Source of the DNA: Prevotellaceae bacterium
GTDB taxonomy: Bacteria; Bacteroidota; Bacteroidia; Bacteroidales; Bacteroidaceae
Assembly: GCA_028726625.1 (NCBI GenBank)
Contig: JAQYPT010000064.1
Location: 1 to 38,666 of the forward strand
Reading direction: 5' to 3'
DNA length: 38,666 bases
Shown here: piece after piece, positions 23,622 to 33,344 of the stretch
Position numbering within the stretch: position 1 is the stretch's first letter
How the letters are laid out: each line of letters opens with the position of its first letter
Position numbers and translations under genes: made by a program
Notes under the pieces: model-generated
The model's input: the letters and a program-made list of their open reading frames with translations, nothing else
The model's database searches: none
What the model was told of the DNA's origin: nothing

Positions 23622-25755
23622 AAACATCGCATTGCTTGGCAGTGCGGGTAGCGGCAAGACCACACTTGCCGAGAGTATGCTGTTTGGCAGTGGTATCATC
23701 AAGCGCCGTGGATCAGTAGAGGCCAAAAATACCGTCAGTGATTATTTTCCAGTTGAGCAGGAATACGGCTATTCGGTGTTTCCTACCGTATTCCATGTAG
23801 AATGGAATAACAAAAAACTGAACATCATTGACTGTCCCGGTTCGGATGACTTTGTGGGTGGAGCCATCACTGCTTTGAACGTAACTGACCAAGCTGTGAT
23901 TCTCATCAACGGGCAATATGGACCAGAAGTGGGCACGCAGAACAACTTTAGGTATACGGAAAAACTGAAGAAGCCCGTCATCTTCTTGGTTAATCAGCTT
24001 GATTCAGACAAATGTGACTATGATGCTGTCATCAATACCATGAAAGATATTTATGGCTCCAAGTGTGTTCAAATACAATATCCAGTGGAGACAGGAGCCA
24101 ACTTTAACGAAATCATTGATGTGCTGTTGATGAAGAAGTATTCGTGGAAGGCTGAAGGTGGAATGCCTATTATTGAGGATATTCCAGAAGACCAGATGGA
24201 AAAAGCCATGGAACTGCATAGACAACTTGTTGAGGCAGCAGCTGAGAATGATGATAGTTTGATGGAGAAATTTTTCGAAGAAGAGAAACTTAGTGAGGAC
24301 GAATTGCGTGAAGGAATCCGCAAGGGGCTTGTCACGCGCAGCATCTTCCCTGTATTCTGTGTTTGCGCTGGTGAGGATAAAGGTGTACGAAGACTGATGG
24401 AGTTCTTGGGAAATGTTGTTCCTTTCGTGAGTGAAATGCCGAAAATCCACAATACACGCGGTGAGGAAGTGGCTCCAGATGCACAAGGCCCCACGTCACT
24501 TTACTTCTTCAAGACCGGAATGGAGCCGCATATTGGCGAGGTATCTTATTTCAAGGTCATGAGTGGTAGCGTGAAATCAGGCGATGATTTGACCAATGTA
24601 GACCGCGGATCGAAAGAACGTATTGGCCAATTGTATGCTTGTGCGGGTGCCAACCGTATAGCAGTAGACCAGCTGAACGCAGGCGATATAGGATGCACGG
24701 TTAAGTTGAAGGATGTTAAAACGGGTAACACGTTGAATGGAAAGGATTGCGAGTGGCGTTTCGACTTCATCAAATATCCTAATTCAAAGTACAGTCGTGC
24801 CATTAAAGCTGTTAATTCTGCCGATACAGAAAAGGTGATGGCCGCCTTGCTGAAGATGCGCCAAGAAGATCCGACATGGGTGGTTGAACAGTCTAAAGAA
24901 TTGCGCCAGACCATCGTTCACGGGCAAGGTGAGTTCCACTTGCGTACCTTGAAATGGCGTTTGGAGAACAATGAGAAGCTACCAGTGACCTTTGTGGAAG
25001 CCAAAATACCTTACCGCGAAACCATTACCAAGCAAGCCAGAGCCGACTATCGACATAAGAAGCAATCGGGAGGTGCAGGCCAGTTTGGTGAAGTTCACCT
25101 GATTGTGGAACCTTATGCCGAAGGCATGCCGGACCCAACGGTTTACAAGTTTAACGGTCAGGAGTTCAAGATGAACATCAAGAGCAAGGAGGAAATCGAC
25201 TTAGAGTGGGGTGGTAAGTTGGTATTTATCAACTCTGTGGTTGGTGGTGCCATTGACTTGCGTTTCATGCCCGCTATCCTGAAGGGTGTAATGGACTGCA
25301 TTGAGCATGGACCATTGACCGGAAGTTATGCGCGTGATGTTCGGGTTGTGGTGTATGATGGCAAGATGCACCCGGTAGATTCCAATGAATTGTCGTTCAC
25401 CTTGGCTGCGCGTCATGCCTTCTCACAGGCGTTCAAAGCTGCCGGTCCCAAAATTCTTGAACCAATTTATGATTTGGAAGTGTATGTACCTGCTGACTAT
25501 ATGGGCGATGTGATGAGCGATTTGCAAGGCCGTCGCGCATTGATTATGGGAATGGATAGCGAGGCAGGATACCAAAAACTGTCTGCCAAGATACCATTGA
25601 AAGAATTGTCCAGCTACTCTATCTCGTTGAGTTCACTGACTGGCGGACGTGCATCGTTCACGACCAAGTTCTCAAGTTACGAGTTAGTGCCAAACGATTT
25701 GCAGACGAAGCTCATCGAAGAGCATGAGGCTGAGCTTGCGAATGAGGAAGAATAA
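23593..25755 (+). CDS. EF-G paralogue with degenerate GTPase motifs (EF-G2-like)
   Basis: A 720-aa protein with the five-domain layout of elongation factor G, which moves tRNAs and mRNA through the ribosome. The P-loop GSAGSGKTT (residues 16-24) is intact, but switch I lacks the RGIT motif (reads YGYSV near 58-62), and G3 reads DCPGSDDF, with Ser84 replacing the catalytic His of DTPGHVDF. G4 is NQLD (134-137) rather than NKxD. Domain IV (KQSGGAGQFGEVHLIVEP, later YDGKMHPVDSNELSF) and domain V (DLEVYVPADYMGDVMSDLQGRR) are well kept. This fits the Bacteroides EF-G2, reported to work without GTPase activity and to be needed for gut colonisation. A strong terminator separates it from rprX. Confidence 0.88.
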   Translation: MRVYQTNEIKNIALLGSAGSGKTTLAESMLFGSGIIKRRGSVEAKNTVSDYFPVEQEYGYSVFPTVFHVEWNNKKLNIIDCPGSDDFVGGAITALNVTDQAVILINGQYGPEVGTQNNFRYTEKLKKPVIFLVNQLDSDKCDYDAVINTMKDIYGSKCVQIQYPVETGANFNEIIDVLLMKKYSWKAEGGMPIIEDIPEDQMEKAMELHRQLVEAAAENDDSLMEKFFEEEKLSEDELREGIRKGLVTRSIFPVFCVCAGEDKGVRRLMEFLGNVVPFVSEMPKIHNTRGEEVAPDAQGPTSLYFFKTGMEPHIGEVSYFKVMSGSVKSGDDLTNVDRGSKERIGQLYACAGANRIAVDQLNAGDIGCTVKLKDVKTGNTLNGKDCEWRFDFIKYPNSKYSRAIKAVNSADTEKVMAALLKMRQEDPTWVVEQSKELRQTIVHGQGEFHLRTLKWRLENNEKLPVTFVEAKIPYRETITKQARADYRHKKQSGGAGQFGEVHLIVEPYAEGMPDPTVYKFNGQEFKMNIKSKEEIDLEWGGKLVFINSVVGGAIDLRFMPAILKGVMDCIEHGPLTGSYARDVRVVVYDGKMHPVDSNELSFTLAARHAFSQAFKAAGPKILEPIYDLEVYVPADYMGDVMSDLQGRRALIMGMDSEAGYQKLSAKIPLKELSSYSISLSSLTGGRASFTTKFSSYELVPNDLQTKLIEEHEAELANEEE

Positions 25756-25773
25756 ACCGTTTGTTTACAAGTC

Positions 25774-25812
25774 AAAGGGTGTGATGTGGTTCGCCATGTC
25801 ACACCTTTTCTG
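25774..25812 (+). terminator. Intrinsic terminator with UUCG tetraloop
   Basis: A 16-bp stem (25774-25789 with 25794-25809, including three G-U pairs) is capped by TTCG and ends in TTTT, 19 bases after the EF-G2-like stop. Confidence 0.85.
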
Positions 25813-25933
25813 TTTGAAGAGTTCACAAGCTTAATACTCATTCTTGATAATTCTGTTTTATAATCTAATATATATAATTATAATTATACAATTCGTTAAT
25901 TATCGATAATAATAGAGAAATATTTAACAGCTT

Positions 25934-25966
25934 ATTGTTAAGCAATTAAGAAAATTATTATCTTTG
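25934..25966 (+). promoter_or_regulatory. Promoter of rprX, nearly leaderless
   Basis: ATTG (25934-25937), a 21-base spacer and TATCTTTG (25959-25966). The box ends 6 bases before ATG 25973, so the mRNA should begin at or within a few bases of the start codon. This rules against the in-frame TTG at 25964. Confidence 0.65.
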
Positions 25967-25972
25967 TGTTGT

Positions 25973-27532
25973 ATGAAGAAGAGAACAATTTGGGTCATCT
26001 CAACAATCATGGGGCTTTCGTTCCTGGTGTTGCTTTTCCTACAGTTGAAATACTTTCAGGAAATGGCCGACATGAAGAAGGAACAGTTTGACGAATCGGT
26101 CAACAGAGCCTTGAATCAGGCATCACGCAACTTGGAATATAACGAGACGTGGCGCTACCTACAGAAGGATGTGAACGAGACAGAACGGAGAGCTTATATA
26201 CAAGACTCGATTGGAACTCGTTCAGGAAAGCCCGACGGTACGTTGCAACAGTCTCACCAATTCTCTGTGACGGGCAAGGATGGAACCATGTATTCGGCCT
26301 TTGAGCTGAAGACCATCACAGTGAAACCCTCACAGATGCCCAAGGGAATGATTCTGCAAAACGACAAAAACTCTCTGTCTGAGGCTTCAAAGTCGTTGCA
26401 GGAGATTGTCAAGAACAGGTACATCTACCAGAAAGCGTTGCTCGACGAAGTGGTTTACTCCATCTTGTACTCAGCTTCTGACAAGCCACTGAAAGAGCGA
26501 ATCAACTTCAAATTGTTGGATCAAGACCTCAAGTCGGAACTGATGAACAATGGAATCAACATCCCATATCACTTTCGTGTGACGACACAGGATGGGCGCG
26601 AGGTGTACAGATGCTCTGATTATTCTGAGAAAGGAGAGGAATATACCTATTCGCAGGTGCTGTTCCGCAACGACCCCGCATCGAAAATGGGTGTGGTGAA
26701 GGTGCACTTCCCCGATATGAACAGCTACATCTTTTCTTCAGTAAGGTTCATGATGCCAGCTATTGTTTTCACCTTCATCCTGCTGGTGACGTTTATTTTC
26801 ACCATTGTTGTGGTGTTCAGGCAGAAACGGTATACCGAGATTAAGAACGACTTCATGAACAACATGACCCACGAATTGAAGACACCAATCGCCAGTATCT
26901 CGTTGGCTGCGCAGATGTTGAATGACAAGAGTCTGACCAAGAGCGAGTCTATGATGAACCATCTTGGTGGGGTGATACAAGAAGAGACCAAGCGTCTGCG
27001 GTTTTTGGTGGAGAAGGTGTTGCAGATGTCCATGTTCGATCGTAAGAAAACCGTGTTCAAGAAGAAGGAATTGGACCTCAACGAGATGGTTGAGAGCATT
27101 GCCCATTCGTTCTCATTGCGTGTTGAACATACCGGAGGAAGGATATATACGGACATAGGTGCCGTTGACTCTACCATTTACGTTGATGAAGTGCACTTCC
27201 AAAACGCCATCTTCAACCTGATGGACAATGCCGTGAAGTACGGAAAACCCGATCAGCCGCTGGACATCTACATGTCTACTTGGAACGATGATCAGCATTT
27301 GTATCTGTCAATTCGCGACACGGGACTGGGCATCAAGAAAGAAAATTTGAAGAAAGTTTTCGAGAAGTTCTACCGCGTCCATACTGGGAATGTGCACGAT
27401 GTGAAAGGATTTGGGCTGGGATTGGCTTATGTCAAGCAAATTGTGGAACTGCACGATGGTGAGATAGCCGTTGACAGTGAGTACCGAAAGGGGACCAAGT
27501 TTACAATCAAACTCCCCGTCATTAAAGATTAA
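25973..27532 (+). CDS. rprX: Sensor histidine kinase RprX
   Basis: A 519-aa membrane kinase. Helix 1 lies at about 7-25 (WVISTIMGLSFLVLLFLQL), a periplasmic sensor region covers about 27-255, and helix 2 lies at about 258-285 (MMPAIVFTFILLVTFIFTIVVV). The phosphoacceptor box FMNNMTHELKTPIASI sits near residues 298-313, the N box AIFNLMDNAVKYG near 407-419, and the G boxes RDTGLGI and GFGLGLAYV close to the end. The sequence and the paired regulator 27 bases downstream match RprX/RprY of Bacteroides and relatives, a system linked to envelope and stress control. The stimulus is not evident from sequence. Confidence 0.88.
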   Translation: MKKRTIWVISTIMGLSFLVLLFLQLKYFQEMADMKKEQFDESVNRALNQASRNLEYNETWRYLQKDVNETERRAYIQDSIGTRSGKPDGTLQQSHQFSVTGKDGTMYSAFELKTITVKPSQMPKGMILQNDKNSLSEASKSLQEIVKNRYIYQKALLDEVVYSILYSASDKPLKERINFKLLDQDLKSELMNNGINIPYHFRVTTQDGREVYRCSDYSEKGEEYTYSQVLFRNDPASKMGVVKVHFPDMNSYIFSSVRFMMPAIVFTFILLVTFIFTIVVVFRQKRYTEIKNDFMNNMTHELKTPIASISLAAQMLNDKSLTKSESMMNHLGGVIQEETKRLRFLVEKVLQMSMFDRKKTVFKKKELDLNEMVESIAHSFSLRVEHTGGRIYTDIGAVDSTIYVDEVHFQNAIFNLMDNAVKYGKPDQPLDIYMSTWNDDQHLYLSIRDTGLGIKKENLKKVFEKFYRVHTGNVHDVKGFGLGLAYVKQIVELHDGEIAVDSEYRKGTKFTIKLPVIKD

Positions 27533-27559
27533 TAATTATTCATTAATAAATACAAGACT

Positions 27560-28258
27560 ATGGAAGAGAAAATTAAAATTCTATTGTGTGAAGATGATGA
27601 GAATTTAGGAATGCTGCTTCGCGAGTATTTACAGGCTAAGGGTTATACCGCAACATTATGCCCAGACGGTGAGGTTGGCTATAGAGAGTTCTTGAAAGAC
27701 AAGTTTGACATCTGCGTCCTGGACGTGATGATGCCTAAGAAAGACGGGTTCACGCTGGCTCAGGAAATACGTCAGGCCAACGCAGACATGCCCATTATCT
27801 TCCTCACAGCAAAAGTTTTGAAGGAAGATATCCTCGAGGGATTCAAGATTGGAGCCGATGATTACATCACCAAACCATTCTCTATGGAGGAACTTGTGTT
27901 GCGTGTGGAGGCCATCTTACGCCGTGTACGAGGTAAGAAAAACAAGGAAGCCACCGTTTACAAAATCGGCAAGTTTGTATTCGATACACAGAAGCAGTTG
28001 CTTACCATCGGTGACAAGCAAACTAAGTTGACAACCAAGGAGAACGAGTTGCTATCCCTTCTCTGCTCACATGCGAACGAAATATTGCAGCGCGACTTTG
28101 CTTTGAAGACCATCTGGATAGACGACAACTATTTCAACGCTCGTTCGATGGATGTTTACATCACCAAGTTGCGCAAGCACTTGAAGGATGACGACCAGAT
28201 TGAAATCATCAATATTCACGGCAAGGGCTATAAGCTCATCACGCCAGAGGAAGATTAA
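27560..28258 (+). CDS. rprY: OmpR-family response regulator RprY
   Basis: A 232-aa response regulator. The receiver domain (1-120) has acidic residues E11-D12-D13, phosphoacceptor Asp55 (CVLDVMMPKKDG), Thr83 and Lys105 (DDYITKPF). The C-terminal winged-helix DNA-binding domain (about 130-228) has LTTKENELLSLLCSHANEIL and SMDVYITKLRKHL, the recognition helix. It follows rprX by 27 bases in one operon and should be phosphorylated by it. The sequence is typical of RprY in Bacteroidales. A terminator follows 42 bases after the stop. Confidence 0.9.
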   Translation: MEEKIKILLCEDDENLGMLLREYLQAKGYTATLCPDGEVGYREFLKDKFDICVLDVMMPKKDGFTLAQEIRQANADMPIIFLTAKVLKEDILEGFKIGADDYITKPFSMEELVLRVEAILRRVRGKKNKEATVYKIGKFVFDTQKQLLTIGDKQTKLTTKENELLSLLCSHANEILQRDFALKTIWIDDNYFNARSMDVYITKLRKHLKDDDQIEIINIHGKGYKLITPEED

Positions 28259-28300
28259 GCTCGTTTACAAGCAAAACGGCAATCTTATTGGAAAATAATC

Positions 28301-28333
28301 AAAGGCACAGGGTTTACGTCCTGTGCCTTTTTT
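28301..28333 (+). terminator. Intrinsic terminator after rprY
   Basis: AAAGGCACAGG (28301-28311) pairs perfectly with CCTGTGCCTTT (28320-28330) around an 8-base loop, followed by further T residues. Confidence 0.9.
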
Positions 28334-28549
28334 AATGAATACAGGTATCTGTAAGTACTTGATAAACAGTAGGTCATGAAGCTCATCTAAAAGCATTGGT
28401 TTTGCTGTCCAAAGTCAATGAGTTTGCCCGTTAAAGTCAATGCAATTACCCATTAAAGTCAATGAGTTTGCCAAGCATGTTCCATGTGAAGATTCAAAAT
28501 CGAAGCACAAGGCTGTTTTGAGGTTTTAATGGAAAAATCACACAATTGT
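28334..28549. other. Intergenic region holding the 22-nt tandem repeat
   Basis: The gap between the rprY terminator and the nhaD promoter has no gene. The three-unit repeat at 28411-28476 is its only distinct feature. Confidence 0.6.
28411..28476 (+). repeat. Three tandem 22-nt units
   Basis: Units at 28411-28432, 28433-28454 and 28455-28476 each start AAAGTCAATG. Units 1 and 3 continue AGTTTGCC; unit 2 has CAATTACCCATT. A weak fourth copy may precede at 28389-28410 (AAAAGCATTGGTTTTGC). There are no spacers, so this is not CRISPR. Confidence 0.85.
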
Positions 28550-28582
28550 TTTGTTTAATTCATATTATATTTAGTATCTTTG
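28550..28582 (+). promoter_or_regulatory. Promoter of nhaD
   Basis: TTTG (28550-28553), a 21-base spacer and TATCTTTG (28575-28582) match the consensus. The ATG at 28604 lies 21 bases downstream of the box. Confidence 0.7.
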
Positions 28583-28603
28583 CGGTGATTAAGTTGCTTT
28601 ATC

Positions 28604-29983
28604 ATGACACCCATCATTGTCAGTATTTTAGCAGTCTGCCTTCTCTTGATAGCCACAGAAAGCAAGACGAACGTCAATAAAGCTGCTGTTGCCATATTTG
28701 CAGGAACAGTAGGATGGGTTTTGTATGTCGGTTATGGTACTGATTTTGTGATGAGCCGACACGCTACCGACTATGTTAGTTTCTTGGACGGAGCAGAATC
28801 TACAGGAATACTCGTCAAAGAGTTTATTGCCCGCCACGTGTTTCTTAAGCATGTGGGTCATGCCTCCGAGATAGTTCTCTTCTTGTTGGCTACGATGACC
28901 ATTGTGGAGATTTTGAACAATAATGGCTGTTTCGATTTTATCAGCCAACTGTTGAAGACGCGCAGTAGCAAGAAAATATTATGGCGGCTGGCCATTGTGA
29001 CGTTTATCATCTCGGCCAATCTCGACAACCTCACTACTACGGTCATGATGCTCACCATCATGCACAAGATTATTCCAAGCAGGCGATATCGCATGATTTA
29101 TGGTTCGGCCATCGTCTTGGCTGCCAATTGTGGGGGAGCATTAACGGTTATCGGCGATCCCATGGGACTGGTTTTGTGGAGTCAAGGAGCCGTTACGCCA
29201 ACCAACTATTCGCTGTCGCTACTCATCCCATGCCTCATTGCATGGGCACTGCCAACTTATTGGGTGGGGCGGATGTTGCCCGAGCGGATGCAGACCGAGT
29301 GGATTGTGATGCCCTATCGTGGCGATGATACCAATCTCAACGTGCGACAACGATTGTTGATGCTGTTCATCGGCATTGGTGGGTTGTGGTTCATCCCGTC
29401 GTTTAGTAAGATCACCCGGTTGAGTCCATTCCTCGGAGCGCTCTGTGTGCTATCCGTTCTTTGGGTGGTGAACGAATTGTTCAACCATCGACTGATGAAT
29501 GAAGAACAGATGATACAGCGCCGCACACCACGCGTGCTGCAATACGGAGTGCTGCAAATGATGCTCTTTGTGATGGGCATCATGCTGGCTGTCGGTGTTT
29601 TACAGGAAACAGGATTCTTGCAGCGGTTTACACTTTTGTTGGACCAGGGAGTGCAGAATGTGTGGATGTTGGGTGCAGTGAGCGCACTGGTGAGCACCAT
29701 CTTAGACAACTTTGCCACAGGCATGGGTATGCTGTCGCTCCATGCAGTGGAAAATGTTCACGCATCAGCTACCCTGTCGGCATTCGCACAAGACGGAGAA
29801 TATTGGAAAATAGTGGGATACACATCAGCCGTTGCTGGTAACATCTTGGCCATTGGCTCGATGAGTGGGTTAGCATTGATCAAGGCTGAACGCATCCGTG
29901 TGGGCTGGTATTTGCGCAATATTGGATGGAAAGCATTGGTGGGAACCATGTTAGGCTATCTGGCTCTATATATCTTTGTATGA
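28604..29983 (+). CDS. nhaD: NhaD-type sodium:proton antiporter
   Basis: A 459-aa inner-membrane protein of the ion transporter superfamily with 11-13 helices. NhaD family features are HVGHASEIVLFLLATMTIVE near residue 85, TFIISANLDNLTTTVMM near 133-149, LAANCGGALTVIGDPMGLVLW near 170-190, VSALVSTILDNFATGMGM near 363-380 and SAVAGNILAIGSMSGLALIK near 408-427. The paired polar N/D motifs in half-helices 5 and 10 form the ion site. It exports sodium in exchange for protons, keeping pH and sodium balance. pfkA starts only 17 bases later. Confidence 0.88.
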   Translation: MTPIIVSILAVCLLLIATESKTNVNKAAVAIFAGTVGWVLYVGYGTDFVMSRHATDYVSFLDGAESTGILVKEFIARHVFLKHVGHASEIVLFLLATMTIVEILNNNGCFDFISQLLKTRSSKKILWRLAIVTFIISANLDNLTTTVMMLTIMHKIIPSRRYRMIYGSAIVLAANCGGALTVIGDPMGLVLWSQGAVTPTNYSLSLLIPCLIAWALPTYWVGRMLPERMQTEWIVMPYRGDDTNLNVRQRLLMLFIGIGGLWFIPSFSKITRLSPFLGALCVLSVLWVVNELFNHRLMNEEQMIQRRTPRVLQYGVLQMMLFVMGIMLAVGVLQETGFLQRFTLLLDQGVQNVWMLGAVSALVSTILDNFATGMGMLSLHAVENVHASATLSAFAQDGEYWKIVGYTSAVAGNILAIGSMSGLALIKAERIRVGWYLRNIGWKALVGTMLGYLALYIFV

Positions 29984-30000
29984 AATATATTTTTTGATGT

Positions 30001-30978
30001 ATGAATAATATAACAACAATAGGAGTTCTGACCTCTGGTGGAGATGCTCCGGGAATGAATGCAGCCATCCGTGCGGTAACGCGCGCGGGTATCTGTAATG
30101 GCTTTAAGATTAAAGGTATCTACAAGGGATTTGATGGCCTGATCAACGATGATATCAAGGATTTTACGACCGAAAACGTGAGTGGTATCATCATGTCGGG
30201 TGGTACAATCTTGAAAACAGCACGATCTTTAGAGTTTATGACACCTGAAGGACGCAAGAAAGCTTATGAAAATGTGCAAAAACATCATATAGGCGCACTG
30301 ATTGTGATTGGTGGAAATGGTTCGCTGAGGGGTGCCATGGAGTTCGGCAAGGAATACGACGTCCGTTGTATTGGCCTGCCCGGTACGATTGACAACGACT
30401 TGTATGGTACGGATTCCACTATCGGATATGACACAACCTTGAACACGATTGTCGAATGCGTAGACCGAATTAGGGACACGGCACAAAGTCATGAGCGTAT
30501 CTTCTTTGTGGAGGTGATGGGGCGTGATGCCGGTTTCTTGGCGCAAAATAGTGCCATCGCATCGGGTGCAGAAGCTGCCATCATACCCGAAGATAGAACA
30601 GACGTGGACCAATTGGGACACTTCATGGAGCGGGGTATACGTAAATCAAAACGCTCGTGCATCGTCATCGTGAGCGAAAGTCCTAAGTGTGGCGCGTTGT
30701 ATTACGCTGAGCGTGTAAGGAAAGAGTTTCCAGCATATGATGTTCGCGTCACCATTTTAGGGCATCTTCAACGAGGAGGCCGCCCCTCCGCACATGACAG
30801 GATCTTGGCAAGTCGAACAGGCGTGTCGGCCGTTGAGGCTATCATACAAGGACAACGCAACATCATGATAGGTATAAAAAACAACGAGATAGATTATATC
30901 CCGCTGGTAGAAGCCATTAGGAGTGACAAGCCTTTTGACCGAAAACTCATCAAGGTGCTTGATGAACTGAGCATTTAG
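30001..30978 (+). CDS. pfkA: ATP-dependent 6-phosphofructokinase
   Basis: PfkA phosphorylates fructose 6-phosphate to fructose 1,6-bisphosphate in glycolysis. The 325 aa match the bacterial ATP-PFK length. Motifs are [15 protein letters not shown] at 10-24, the ATP/Mg loop [11 protein letters not shown] near 101-111, the catalytic PGTIDND near 126-132, [10 protein letters not shown] near 170-179 and [15 protein letters not shown] near 252-266. The Gly after the loop position is that of ATP-users rather than PPi-users. The loop has Asn where E. coli PFK has the Mg-binding Asp103. A TATCTTTG box at 29971-29978, inside the end of nhaD, could give it a separate start; otherwise it is read from the nhaD promoter. 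Confidence 0.93.
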   Translation: MNNITTIGVLTSGGDAPGMNAAIRAVTRAGICNGFKIKGIYKGFDGLINDDIKDFTTENVSGIIMSGGTILKTARSLEFMTPEGRKKAYENVQKHHIGALIVIGGNGSLRGAMEFGKEYDVRCIGLPGTIDNDLYGTDSTIGYDTTLNTIVECVDRIRDTAQSHERIFFVEVMGRDAGFLAQNSAIASGAEAAIIPEDRTDVDQLGHFMERGIRKSKRSCIVIVSESPKCGALYYAERVRKEFPAYDVRVTILGHLQRGGRPSAHDRILASRTGVSAVEAIIQGQRNIMIGIKNNEIDYIPLVEAIRSDKPFDRKLIKVLDELSI

Positions 30979-31066
30979 TGAAAGTTTTCAAAGGTAATAT
31001 ATGTTAATAAAGCAATTGGTTTTGTTAATATCTGGCAAAGCCAACGAGCTATACAAAGTATTTTCG

Positions 31067-31074
31067 TATATTTG
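31067..31074 (+). promoter_or_regulatory. -7 box of the ATP synthase operon
   Basis: TATATTTG matches TANNTTTG, 54 bases before the atpD ATG at 31129. No well-spaced TTTG -33 is seen. Confidence 0.6.
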
Positions 31075-31101
31075 CAGGACTTAAGTTTAAGATTAATTTA
31101 G

Positions 31102-32658
<1,557 letters not shown>

Positions 32659-32679
32659 TCACAAAACAGGAAGAGATAT

Positions 32680-32919
32680 ATGTTGCAGCTAAGAATAGTT
32701 TCTCCCGAAAAGGTGGTGTTTGATGGCGAGGTGGAAAGCGTACTGGTGCCTGGAACATTAGGAAGCTTTGAGATCCTGACAGATCATGCTCCCATTATTT
32801 CTTCTCTGGAAGAAGGAGTGGTGGAATATAAAACACATCAGCAAAAGCAGAAAATCGATATTTTGGGTGGCTTCGTTGAGGTTAAGCAGAACAACGTTTC
32901 ACTTTGTGTAGAAGTATAA
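32680..32919 (+). CDS. atpC: ATP synthase F1 subunit epsilon (short form)
   Basis: Epsilon links the rotor to F1. The 79-aa protein has the N-terminal beta-sandwich (LQLRIVSPEKVVFDGEVESV, then LGSFEILTDHAPIISSLEEG) and stops there. The C-terminal two-helix domain, which in E. coli (138 aa) inhibits ATP hydrolysis, is absent. It begins 21 bases after atpD. The short form is usual in Bacteroidetes as far as known. Confidence 0.92.
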   Translation: MLQLRIVSPEKVVFDGEVESVLVPGTLGSFEILTDHAPIISSLEEGVVEYKTHQQKQKIDILGGFVEVKQNNVSLCVEV

Positions 32920-32933
32920 TAGACGGCAAGTTT

Positions 32934-33344
32934 ATGATCGATTCTGTGGTTAAACAATATAAGAAAGTTGGTCTATGGATCATTGTAGGATTCATGCTGA
33001 GCTTCTTATTAGCCATTCAAATCACTTCCAGAAAAGCAATGCTGACAGGACTGATGGTTTGTGTGCTATATTTTTTAACCTCAACCTGGGTCTACGCTGC
33101 TTTGTGGAAGAAAACAGCTAAGACATCTCCAACGAAGCTAACAGGCTTCTACTTGGTAGCCATGGCTGTGAAGTTTTTTGTTGGAATACTGGTTGTCCTG
33201 GCGTATTTCCTCATCGTTCGAACAAGAACACAAGTCATTGCATTCGCTGCTATGTTCTCGATTTACTATTTAGCGATGATTATTTACGACGCAACATATT
33301 TTTCCCGAGTAGAGAAGAAGAATCAAATAAGCATTAAGAAATGA
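32934..33344 (+). CDS. AtpI-like small membrane protein of the ATP synthase operon
   Basis: A 136-aa protein with four hydrophobic helices (WIIVGFMLSFLLAIQI, LTGLMVCVLYFLTSTWVYAAL, FYLVAMAVKFFVGILVVLAYF and IAFAAMFSIYYLAMIIYDA) and a basic C-terminus. Its place directly before atpB matches AtpI or Atp1-like proteins, which help assemble the c-ring or supply Mg; the sequence itself is only weakly similar. The frame is open from TTG 32904, but ATG 32934 after the atpC stop is more plausible. Its stop overlaps the atpB ATG by four bases. Confidence 0.75.
   Translation: MIDSVVKQYKKVGLWIIVGFMLSFLLAIQITSRKAMLTGLMVCVLYFLTSTWVYAALWKKTAKTSPTKLTGFYLVAMAVKFFVGILVVLAYFLIVRTRTQVIAFAAMFSIYYLAMIIYDATYFSRVEKKNQISIKK

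Noticed and set aside
28389..28476. Possible CRISPR array
   Set aside because: Units are directly adjacent with no spacers, only three clear copies exist, and no cas gene is in the window.
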